64,000 nucleotides of DNA from positions 1,363,102-1,427,101 of the forward strand of contig NW_017802491.1 in assembly GCF_001625305.1 (NCBI RefSeq), in the 5' to 3' direction. This document shows positions 11,701 to 22,500 of this stretch, piece after piece; positions within the stretch are counted from its first letter, which is position 1, and each line of letters starts with the position of its first letter. The notes under the pieces are model-generated. The model searched no databases. It was not told the origin of the DNA and worked only from the letters and a program-made list of their open reading frames with translations. This DNA comes from Branchiostoma belcheri. Its lineage: Eukaryota > Chordata > Leptocardii > Amphioxiformes > Branchiostomatidae. Position numbers and translations under genes: made by a program.

Positions 11701-11865
11701 TCCTCTTGTACGTGGCGCGTAGTTTCACTAGGCCTGGCCATCTTCGCTTGGCCTCGCCATCTTACTCTGTCTGAAAGGTGTAAAAAGCCGTGAAAGATTT
11801 ACTGACCTCGCACTTGGCGATGCATCCGATGTGCGCAACATTGTTCAATGACGACTTTCTTCTCT

Positions 11866-11897
11866 CATTGATGAGGTGATGAATCACCTCATCGATG
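11866..11897. repeat. Perfect-type palindrome, 14-bp arms
   Basis: CATTGATGAGGTGA pairs with TCACCTCATCGATG around a 4-base loop, with one mismatch. It is intergenic. Possible roles are a small hairpin or a dimer binding site. No element family is recognised. Confidence 0.75.
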
Positions 11898-13120
11898 TGG
11901 TGGTAGATATGTATGCTCACTGTGACATCGTCAATTGACAAGTAAATCCCCGTGACCAGTCCGTCTGCCTACAATGCTCGCTCTGATACAACTACGTGTG
12001 TAGCAAGCTCTGAAAACTTATTTATAAGTCGCCACTTCCTCCTCAACGGTACATCTAGGAAGCAGGTTTTTCCAAGAACTCATCGGCGTTTAGTGCAGGT
12101 TTCCGGGAAGCGTTCGGATGGCGTTTGTTTTCTGTCAAATGTTTTTGGCATGTTGTCAAGTTCTTTCAATGATCATGACGTTTTAACGTGGCTTTTGCGT
12201 AATTAATGGTACCCTGCAGTCATTAATATATGTGTGGGAAATTTGACCAACATGTCTCTTGTAGCATTTGGTTGCCTTGAGTTTCCTTGCAATTACTTGC
12301 ATAGTACTGCAGGGTATGAATAACAACTAGTAGTCCAATTTCTTGCAAAGGTAACTTACAAGAGCAAACACCTGATTGGCACTCATCCAATGTAGATTGC
12401 CTATTCTTGTCCAACCTTCTCCTTGAATAAGACACTGAAATGACAAAAATTAAAATATACCCATTTTCAAAGCCTTATCATAGGTAGAGGTCACAAACAT
12501 ACAGATGGATTAAACAAACTGAATTGACGAAATCTTTCTAAATTATGTGAATTTATTGAGATATACATATATATCTTCTTGTGGACTAACAAAAATCACA
12601 AATTGTTGCCATTTTCATCACATGTGCAGTTAAGAATTCATCACAATGGTAACAATTCTCTTTGTTTTCTGCCTAACTCGATGGAACTCATACTTTTCTC
12701 TCTGTGGCGGGGAAAAGACAAACAATGATAAGAAAATTTGTATATGGATGGATTTAGGGAATCTTAAAAGCAGTACAGTTCTACAATTGCTTTAGCTTGA
12801 TATCTATTTGTGGTAAACACACTCCGTTTATGTTAAGACATGCAGGAAATAAAATGTGTTTTTCTGACAAGACAGATAAAAATCAAACTACCCACTTAAA
12901 GCTATTATTTTTGATGAGGACAGGCAAACTACCTTCCACACAAAACAATTTGGGGCATCCTATACATGTATGCCTTCATCTACTGTATAGGTTAGCAATT
13001 TAGGCAGTAGGGAGAAGGTTAAGGTTGGTTTCCCTTCCCTTTCCTTACTTTTTCTTACAAAAAACTGCAATTTTCATCAGTTTCATGAAAGTAGTTCATT
13101 TCTATATGTTGGTCTTGTTG

Positions 13121-16100
13121 TTATTGAGCTGCTGCCAGTTGTGTAGAAGCTGAGCTAAGTTTGAAGATAACAGGGATTTTCTTCAGAGCAGGGTTGTCCT
13201 CCTGAAGTCCTTTGATCCAAGTGTTGAGAGACTCCTGGCAGCTACTGCCGGTGATGCAGATAGCAAACACCGGACCCTCAGGAACTGTGGGGAGGAAAGT
13301 AGTTGTTAGATTCTGCCAAACATGGAAAACACGGAGTTCTGCCAAACAATGAAAACACTGGATCACAACAAAAGATATGAAAAAAATGTATCAAACAAAG
13401 CGAATCACAACGAGAAAGTCCTGTTGTTCTGTCCAACTGAATGACCTGCTGTACTGACTGTGTGTCAAAATATCACCTGCAATATTCCCTTTGGCAGGTA
13501 GGAGGTGCTACATGACTAAAGCTCCAACTCAGTACATACCCTTTTGCATGCATTATCTTACATGTCCTTATGGTAACAAGGTATTCAGCACACTTCCAGT
13601 TTCTGATCCAAAATACATCAGGATACTCTGAGGAAAAAACCTGTTGGACTGCTTTTCTTGCCTTCAATGTACATTCTTATTGATTCTATAGCCCCTTATC
13701 ATCATTAACAGAACTGCTTCCTGTGTACCGATGAACTCCATCAGCCTACCAGTAAAATTCACCAATGAATCATTTTCCTTACAGATTGATCACCTCTTGA
13801 ACTTAGACTAAACAGAGAGATAAAACTTTATGGCTGCATCATGACGTAAGTGCCCCGCCTCAGCCCCCAATCACACACACTGCTGTAAACAAGGCCGGCA
13901 TACGGTGTAAATATGGGAGCTAATTTAACAGCTCAGAAGTGCAGTCATATACAGCCGGGCAGTACTTGGCCCAGATAGTTGTTGATAAGACGCTGAACTG
14001 TGGCTTGGGCTTCGACATCCTTCACACCATTTCTGCTGCACTCGATTCCTTCCAAGACCATGACTAGATGAAGTTCACATCATCACAAGACTTCAGGAAA
14101 CCCTCTTGATGTTGTTTCTTTGTTTGGTCTTTATGTGCAACAAGGCTCAGAATCAGCAGGGCGAGAGAAAGGCTTAGCCTCAACAATGTCCTTTAAAGCA
14201 ACAGCAGAGGTGTGAAGTTTTCGTGGGTGTCTCAATCTGGACAAAGATCTCAACAGCTCTGCTACTGACCAGACAAAGTGTAGAACGGCTTACAGCTCCC
14301 ACATCATGGAAGCTCAGCATGTCGCAAACCACGTCTACTTCACCGTGCTGGCAGCATTCGGACTGCCCACCAACATCCTGACAATATGGATCCTGATGCA
14401 GCGAAGGAAGCGTCCCAGCGAGAGGAAGTCCACATCGACTCTTTACCTGTCTGCCCTGGCAGTCGCTGACTCCCTTGTTCTCATCTTCATTGTCATCATA
14501 GAACGGGTCATTTACGGTTTGATCTTGGGCAGTCGAGTGTCCTTCAGACTCTTCTGTCCGTGGCTAATATGGCTGGACTACGGAGCCCACAATGCGTCCA
14601 TATGGATCATAGTGGCATACACGACCGAGCGTTTTGTGGCCGTGCACTTTCCTATATGGAGACACAGGGTGTGCAAGCCGTCCACAGCAAAGGCCACCAT
14701 CTCCATAGTGTTTGCCCTGTCCTACCTGTTTGCCTTACCCCACTTCTTCTCAGAGGAATCCAAGACTTTTATGAGTGGGAACACCACTTATTTTGTTTGC
14801 GACCTCAGGGAAGACATATCTGCTGAGTACAGACTGACCCTGATATGGGGACAGAGTACACTGTCCTTCTTCCTTCCCTTCCTGTTCATTATCGTCCAGA
14901 ACGGACTGATCATACATCGGCTCAGAGGTCTCAGAAGAGTGCAGCAAGGCAACACGTCCTTGGTGGGAAACAATGGACTGAAATATTCAGGCTCTAATGT
15001 CGAAAGAGTTGAAAACTCCCCAGGAAGCAACAGCAGAAGAGCACAGAATATTACACCAGGTGAAACGCAACCGCCACAAGAGTTCTCAAGGCAGGAGCAT
15101 ACTCATGGCACAAGACCAAGGTCTGATACACAGGAGACACAGGAAAGGCCCCGGCTGCTCACCACTGGCAGTGTGTCTAACCCACGACTGGTTCGGGCCA
15201 AAGTTTCCACAATCACCAGCATACCTCTACGCCAAAGTACCCGCATATCCAACAAGCCCATCTACATCCTCCTCACCATTAGCACAGTCTTCGTCCTTCT
15301 GTGGCTGCCGCGACTTGTTTATTTGTTAATTGTGCGTATAAACAACATTGACAGGCACGGAGAGCTCGCCTGGAGGCTGGGCTCGGACATTTCCAATGCG
15401 CTGGGCCTGCTGAACTCCTCCATCAACATCTTCATGTACTGTTTTGCGGACAAGCGATTCCGTCAGGACCTGGTGAGGATCCTAACATGTGGAAGGAGGC
15501 AATCTGCACCAGTTGCAAAGAACATGATGCGAAATGCAGACACACTCTGTGGTGACAGCATTGAACATTGAACCAATGAACAGTAATGTCATAGTCTTAC
15601 AAATTCCAGAAGAAGCTTGTTCATATAATTCACATTTCTGTGACACAGCATAGCTTTTGTGCAGTCTTTGAGTTAAAGCCAAAGTGTGATTCAGTCAGCT
15701 ATTATATACTCACTACTCTGTAACTCATATATAGCTTCTTATTTCTGTGATACGAGTCTAGTGTATAGTACAGGATGTAACAGTAACAGGTTTATCAGAA
15801 GATTCGAGACAAATACTGCAACTAGTTTGAAAACAGAATGGAGAAGAATCTTCATGTTCTTGTGATTTTATGTACGAAGGCTAACAGCGGTCACATTCAT
15901 GTAAAGTAAAGTCATTGTTAGCTTTTCTACTTATGAGACTCTTCTGTTTTATTGCACCTCCAATAAATGGCACTATAATGAAGATGTATGAGTGCTGTGT
16001 CATTTCTTTGATTGTTTAATGTTCCTTGCTCCAAGTAACAGAGGAATTACTGATTCCCTTCAAAGTCATATCTTAAACACTTCAAACCCAAGTATTTCTC

Positions 16101-18581
16101 CCCTACTTGTCAGAGGTAGGGCCAGAAATAGATACAGATACTTCCTAAGTTCTGAGTGGTGCAGGTCAAATTTGTCTTGCTACTGGCTGGTGCAGATAAT
16201 TTTCAATGCTACCCAGGGCAGGTATGCAGAAAAAAGTATTGAATACTTTGAGCCCTGAATACTTTTGCACTGAAGATGATTCCAGCATGTTCATCTCCAA
16301 CAAAATGCAAGTTGGTGCTGAAAAGAACAACACAGACTGGACCATGTTGAGTTTGGCTTATGTGAGGGTTTGTAACGATCATGCCTACCATTTTCCACAA
16401 AAGCAACTGGGTCCAGCCATCTTCTTCGTTCCTCATTGTTTTTGGTGAAGTCGTCTTCCACCCACTCCTTCTCCTTCATCCCCTGCTCTTTTGTTCCTTC
16501 CAGTAAGTCTGACCTGGAAAGTTAAGTACAACAGTCATTGTCGACATGGGATGTCATGTTTTCTAATCAGATATATTTGTTGCCCAAACTCCCTTTGAAT
16601 TTAAAACACTGAATAGTATTTTACTGTAACCTATCAAATGTCCAGCAAATTTGACAGCTTTTTAACAAACCATGGGCCTTTTAAACTTGATTTTTTTTTC
16701 TCATATTTAGCAGAATAACTAAAAAAAAATTCACAGCCTTCTTGCCATACTATGCAAGTTAAAACAGAGCCTGACTTTGCAGAAGAAATATTGTGCAAGT
16801 GACTGAGCAGGTAGTACCTGAGTATGTGGTAGTAGACCTGCTTGTCTTTAAGCCACAGTCGGAAGCTCCCCTCCACATAGACTGGGACGTCCTGAGGATG
16901 TTCAGCAAGCATCTTCTGCTGCTCAACTGTCTGAATACTCGTCACATAGGTCTTAACCTGGGACTCAGTTTCATCATCTTCTCTCTGTGGATAAAAGGAC
17001 ACATCCTGTGAGTCATCAAGCCATAGGCGTGCTTAACCTACAGCCTGCTAATCTAGCTGTTTGGCACCAAATTTGTATTTGTTTACTAAGATTCTGAAGT
17101 AGGGAGAAGGTTAGGGTTGATTTCCTTTCTTTTTTTCTTCAAAAATGTACATCATGCCCTACTCATATTTTCTGCTGCAGCTCAAACATTGTAAGATATT
17201 CTGGCAGAAACAATACAGTTTTAACTCTGCAATGTGTAAAAGGTTCACAATGATAATAACCTATTTCAGCTCCCAAGTCTATATCTTCTTCGCACATAGC
17301 AGAGAGGATGCGGGGCTTGGGAGCTAAAATAGGTCTGGTAACCAGGCTACAAGTACAATGATAAGGCATTAGAGGTAAAAGAGAAATGACTACCCCGTAG
17401 CCAGTAATTACTTAATCATGATGCCCTAGTTCCTATACCTGATAAATCTTAAACTCAGCCTTCCTGTCATCAGCCATCCTCCTGAGTGCCAGTCTGGCCA
17501 GGTCCACAGGGTCTGTGGGGAGAGGGTCGGGTAAGGGGTAGGGGTTGATGTGTCTAAACTTGGGGAACCAGTACAGGATACGCCGGAACTTCTTCATGGG
17601 GTGACTACGGAAGCCAAACACCTTGATGATCAGGTCTGCTGTTTCTGCACTCGGCATGACACCTGAAAAATGACAATAGCGTCATATCACTTAATTGTAG
17701 AGTCAATATCATGGAGTGAATATTGTACTAAACTATGAACAATGTAAAATGAGTACTAAGTATGTAGCCGTCATATACATGTATTTTACAGTTATCGGTA
17801 CGTAAATTCTATTGGTAAATTATAACATTGAATGCAATACTGGCCATGGTAACAGTTATCAGATTGCCTGTCTAACAAAAAACTATCAACACTGGTAACT
17901 GTATGTTTAACCAGCAAAGGATGATCAGAAACATTCATGGCTTTGCAGTAGAGTTGAAGAACAGAACATCTGTGAGGAGGACATTGGACATAGTTTCTGC
18001 TAAATGAAACTTGTTCAGCAAGAATTGAGCCGCATGTTACCATGATACTCCATCTGCTCCAGTATGGCTATGCCAGTCTCCTGCTGCCTGGGGTAGTGGT
18101 TGTACAGCGACTGGATGAAATTTGTGGGCACAAACACTTCCTTAGGGAACACATCGAATATCTTATTGTACACCTCCAAGTCTTTCTGCACCCCAAAGTC
18201 CTTCATCTTCGCCAGGGCGGCATAGATAAACTCCACATGGCCTCGTCGGCGGATGTCCTTCTTGGTGAAGTTGTCCAGAACCTTCAGGAAGTTTGCTTTA
18301 GTCCTGACCTCAGGGTCAATGTCTTCAAAGATCTGCTGGTGAAGCACAAGTGCTCGCGAGTCGTTCCTCTCCTGGGTGTCCTTTGCCGCCAGGTGCTGTG
18401 ATGAGCTGTGCAGCTGTGCCGTTTTTTGTCTGTAGCTGCCAGATGGGCAGGCAGGTGCTTTTTGCAGAGCCCCACTGCAGGTAGTGTATACACTGTTTCT
18501 GCATTGTTTGAACAAACCTCCGGGAAAAGTTCTTGCACAGAGTTGCATTTGTCTGCTAAATATCCTGGTTAAATTGGCCAT
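13121..18581 (-). CDS. ECSIT: ECSIT, evolutionarily conserved signalling intermediate in Toll pathways
   Basis: Five coding exons in transcript order are 18041-18581, 17439-17662, 16818-16984, 16389-16513 and 13121-13284. All phases match and give 406 aa (human protein about 431). ECSIT is an adaptor for TRAF6 in Toll/NF-kB signalling and an assembly factor of mitochondrial complex I. The N-terminus ([19 protein letters not shown]) is rich in arginine without acids, as expected for a mitochondrial presequence. Family landmarks include [41 protein letters not shown] and the C-terminal [11 protein letters not shown] with [10 protein letters not shown]. The chosen ATG follows an acceptor TTATGTTACAG, so a non-coding first exon lies upstream, probably near 19.0 kb. 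Intron 5 (13285-16388) contains an entire receptor gene on the opposite strand. Confidence 0.93.
14306..15571 (+). CDS. Rhodopsin-family GPCR, GPR139/GPR142-like, intronless
   Basis: This is a single 421-aa open frame with seven hydrophobic segments: TM1 11-31, TM2 46-65, TM3 88-108, TM4 129-147, TM5 178-202, TM6 318-341 and TM7 358-378. Class A marks are LALAVAD-type TM2 (SALAVADSL), ERF in place of DRY at 108-110, a Cys84-Cys165 pair, and NSSINIFMY in place of NPxx[10 protein letters not shown] in TM1, [19 protein letters not shown] in TM3, LWLPR in TM6 and [15 protein letters not shown] in TM7 resemble GPR139/GPR142. Vertebrate members respond to aromatic amino acids; the ligand here is unknown. 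Intracellular loop 3 is long (about 110 aa), polar and serine/threonine-rich. The gene lies wholly within the last intron of ECSIT on the other strand, which fits a retrocopied or intron-less invertebrate GPCR. Confidence 0.9.
   Translation: MEAQHVANHVYFTVLAAFGLPTNILTIWILMQRRKRPSERKSTSTLYLSALAVADSLVLIFIVIIERVIYGLILGSRVSFRLFCPWLIWLDYGAHNASIWIIVAYTTERFVAVHFPIWRHRVCKPSTAKATISIVFALSYLFALPHFFSEESKTFMSGNTTYFVCDLREDISAEYRLTLIWGQSTLSFFLPFLFIIVQNGLIIHRLRGLRRVQQGNTSLVGNNGLKYSGSNVERVENSPGSNSRRAQNITPGETQPPQEFSRQEHTHGTRPRSDTQETQERPRLLTTGSVSNPRLVRAKVSTITSIPLRQSTRISNKPIYILLTISTVFVLLWLPRLVYLLIVRINNIDRHGELAWRLGSDISNALGLLNSSINIFMYCFADKRFRQDLVRILTCGRRQSAPVAKNMMRNADTLCGDSIEH
15962..15967 (+). promoter_or_regulatory. 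Polyadenylation signal of the GPCR gene
   Basis: AATAAA lies about 390 bases after the receptor stop codon, still inside the ECSIT intron. Confidence 0.5.
17259..17334. repeat. Foldback element in ECSIT intron 3
   Basis: ACCTATTTCAGCTCCCAAG at the left and CTTGGGAGCTAAAATAGGT at the right are inverted copies with about two mismatches, spaced by about 38 bases. It looks like a small hairpin MITE. Confidence 0.75.
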
Positions 18582-19522
18582 ATTCACACCTGTAACATAA
18601 AAGATTGTAAACAAAAATTAGCATCTTATAATAGTTATATGAATTTGACTTGAACTCATCAGCATAGCATAGCATAGCATAGATCTGATCAATATAAGAC
18701 CGTTAAATATGGATTCAATGTAACTGTCGTGTGTGATGTAATATCCATAAACCTAATATCCTACTTCACACTGTGATCCTAAAATTATGAAGAACAGGTG
18801 TATACGATCCGATAACCTTACACATGCATGCCAGATGTCTTCCCTCTGCTTTGCCTTTCAATTTCAGCACTTTCTGGCTTCCATTTTATCATAACAACCA
18901 CAAAAGAACTACATACATCGATATTCTCATATAATAGGATACCTTCTGACGTTCACCGACGTTCAGATCATCACGTATAACGTCTCAAACCGTGATGTAA
19001 CGCAGAAGCCGGTCATTTTTTCATGGGCGCCGCCATTTTGTCCCATGCGTAGAACACCAACAGTACCCGGATGTTCAGCCCCTGCCCTGTGACGTTCACT
19101 TGCCGCGAACAGATGAGACTACTTTTTAGTAGGGGTGTAGTGTAAAGACAGCCGATTAAATATTCCGCAGAAATTTTGAAATACATAGAAATACTAAATA
19201 CAAAAGAACATTCTTAGATATATTAGTATATCTGTATATTGATTTTCTCAGTAAATAATGTTAATTGACCGCAAAAGGAACTTATATGGACTTACACCCC
19301 TCCGTCGCTAAGCGAGTGGTTCTGCCTATGCTTCAGTTGCTAAGTGCGGAAACAAGACACATCCTGTAAATTGCACACTAAGGTTTACCACCATTTATTA
19401 TAGAGACAGATAGGATCGGATTCGGGTCACTGTATCGCCGGTGGGGGCATCTTGGACAAACAGTTTTCCTAGCCGAAGAGACCGGTTCCTCCCGACCGGC
19501 ACACAGCCACTACCGGAGAAAC
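18582..19522. promoter_or_regulatory. Bidirectional promoter region between ECSIT (-) and QRICH2 (+)
   Basis: The two start codons point away from each other and are 941 bases apart. The interval contains GCCGCCATTTTG at 19029-19040, which on the minus strand reads as the CAAAATGGCGGC type of YY1 site. Such sites often lie just downstream of start sites of housekeeping and mitochondrial genes, so the ECSIT first exon probably starts near here. The QRICH2 side is GC-richer from about 19.43 kb. An AGCAT pentanucleotide repeat lies at 18661-18681. No TATA box is obvious. The assignment is inferred from position and motif. Confidence 0.5.
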
Positions 19523-22500
19523 ATGCCGCCTTCCACGATGAGACTGTCTGAGCTGGTGGACTTGTCGTTGGGCACTCCCGACATGGGGGTGGTCAACTTC
19601 AACGCCATGCACACCCTGTTCCACGCCATCATTGACCACCTGAAAATCACAGACATAGAAACGAAGATCGGCGAAGACATCCAGAGAGAGAGGGACGCGC
19701 AGTCGACCATGATTTCCACGCGCGGGAGCGGGAGCGATGTGAAGGACGGCCGGGACGGTGCACTATCCCGGTCCGCGTCGTCCCCGACAGAAGGGGAGTA
19801 TGCCCAGCGGCTACGCCAGCTCGAGGACAAAATCTCTTCTCAGGAGATTCAGCTCAACAAGCTGAACGATCTCCCCAGCAACACAGATTTGTTAGAGAGG
19901 ACCCGTTCGGAGGGGACCAAACCGGTGGGCGAAATGTGGCAGCTCATGCAGCTCCAGAGAAAAGTGGAAGCCAACGAGGCCGGCCTCACCAAGGTACGTA
20001 ACAACACGGGCTCACCCTTAACGATAAGATCTCAGCTGCTGAGATCGTAGGTAATTTGCTAATCCTTCTTAGAAGGCGTAATTGTTAGCCAATGTGTCAT
20101 GCTAAAATCCAGTATGATTGCCTTTTCCACACAAACATTACCAGACCGCTTTTCTTAAGGCGAGGTTTTAATAGACGTTCACACCTCATGTGAGAAATAA
20201 ACATTGTGCGGATGGAAGTTCTTAAGCGACATCGCACTTAAAGGAGAAACGGTCGAAATCCGCTGAAAAAACGTTTCACTTTCTAAAGGAAAACAAAAAC
20301 ACTGCGCATTACCAGATCTACCTGCTTTGTAACCTGTCACAATAGAGCGGAGGTTTTTCAATGGCTCCAAATGAGCATTTGATAGGTGTGAAGGCAAATT
20401 AGAACCACTCAAAGAGCTTTAATTTTTCCCTTTCAATCAAAGGTCATTTAAAATTCAAAAGAAGACTGATGACTATAATGAATTATCTGTGCCCACAGAA
20501 ATGACCATCCATTCCAATGTAAGAGAAGGTACAAATGACAGATAATGTGTTCTTTTACTTTCAAGTTTGGACTTTAAGAATTATTTGGAACCTTCTTTTG
20601 AATTCTAAATACAAAGAAAGCCAAGTCTTTGGTATGTGGTATAAGAGTATAATAAGGAGGTTTTTACACAACATTGATAACAGCCAGCTTTCTGTGTGTT
20701 AAGATATGTAATATTCTAAATGGGAATCTTGAAGATTTCCCCCTCTTCCTCTGTTGTACAAAAGTTAGGACCAGTGACTTGGTAATATCTAAAAAGTGCC
20801 ATTCAAAGTAGCCTTCTTTTGATATACATGTAACTGAGTATCAGTAAGGAAATGGACTTGTCTTGGCTGGTACCAGTAGTAGTGTCAATCTAAATTCATG
20901 CATGAGGTTTGTTCAGCTGCTTTTCAAAGGAAGGAAAATTTGAAAGAAAATGTATTCTGTCCTTTCAGAAAGCCACATCCTGCTTATAATCTGCAAGTTT
21001 GTCATTGGGCTTATGACTCAAATGTGGGTGAAAGTTCTTGATCTTTCACCGCAGTGCCTATTCAGCAGCAACAAACTTTTATTCAAACTTCAAACTGCTT
21101 CTGTTACAACTGTTCATTCACACAGGCTTTCTGAACAGTGCAAGCTACCAGAAATATTCAGTGTAACTCGCAGAAAACGTAACATGAATATCGGAGACTG
21201 AATAAAAGAAAAGTCTCTCAGGTTTGAAACTGTGTCAGACATAATTTGGACATTTTTTCTTCCTGAGTGCACGTTGGAGTGGTTCTATGGCTCTTGTCAC
21301 CTGTTAAGCACTGCTGCAGTGTACTTCAGGACTGTACAAGTATGTGAGCTAAGGCGGGCCGGTGTGTATACTTACCCCATGCATTCCGACGTCATTCGTC
21401 CGCCGAGATGTTTGAACTGCTCTCCCCGTGCCCCACCATGTATGGCCTGTATTTGCTTAGTCTTTCCAAGCCTCAATAGACAGATAAAACAGGTTAGAAT
21501 AGCCGAGCCCCGGCACCGACTAAACAAAACCTGACCAGCTGGGTCAGTTTATCTTGTGCCCCCAGGCATAGAGAAACACTTCATAAAGGTGTTCTTCTTT
21601 TCACTTAAGGCTTTCAATAAATGTCTTAATTGTGACAACCTGTAAGAATTAATTTAGACAGATGATCTGCCTATCCTTCTGGCCCGCCCTTTGGCTATTC
21701 TGGCTCACTATCCTTGGCTAGTAGTGCTGTGTATTGATCAGTAATTGGTTATTGATCAATGGTGGGGAAATCTTACAGACACAGGAAAAAAAAACTTAAA
21801 ACATACAAAAAGTTACCAGGGCAGCAACCTGCCTGTTTCCTAGCCTCCACAAGGCTTTCTTAAGGGGTAGTGATTGAATATGAATATTCCGCAAAAATTG
21901 GTCAATATTCGCCTAAAGCCAGGGGAGTGAGACACTGTAAGGATAACATATCTGAAAATGAACTCCATGGTACCATGGCCAAACTCCCCTGGCAAATATT
22001 TACTTCCTACAGCCAGCATAGTTAAAGTTTGTTAGAGACTGCCTGTCTACCTATCTGACTTGATTCTACTTGACTTGTAAAGCATTCAGCAAGGTAGAAA
22101 GATTAGGGAATGCAGTCCAATGCACCATGAACGAGTACACCCAAATTACACCGGAACAACTTCCTGTTCACAGGCATACCGACTGTTTACTGCTAAGTAA
22201 CTGTAGCAACAAATGTCGTGTGGGAAATCAGGCTTGGAAAGACTGCAGAGGAAGTCACAAAGTTTTCACATTCTTGCATCCTGAGTTGTACAGGAATCAG
22301 CAAGTGTTAAATTGGGAATTTGTAGAAAATCCCTAGAAGAACTGTAACAGATACGCTATGACAGTAGGAAGAATGTCAGATACAAGGGAGTTACATACTG
22401 GAATCAATTGTCTTAAATGTGGGGTAAAATTACTTCTGAAATATTTGAATTGTATTAAACATGCATCAAACATCTGGAAATCCAAAGAAATGTTAATCTA

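Larger units (their letters stand above)
10376..13120. other. Intergenic: TNF-ligand 5' side and ECSIT 3' side, no gene recognised
   Basis: This should contain the TNF-ligand promoter near 10.4 kb and the ECSIT 3' untranslated region above about 12.5 kb. A minus-strand AATAAA lies at 12552-12557. I see a CA/CTCA-rich microsatellite and one palindrome (listed separately) but no credible coding exon on either strand. Confidence 0.55.

Noticed and set aside
18661-18681. AGCAT pentanucleotide repeat as a possible regulatory site
   Set aside because: Four simple units look like an ordinary microsatellite.
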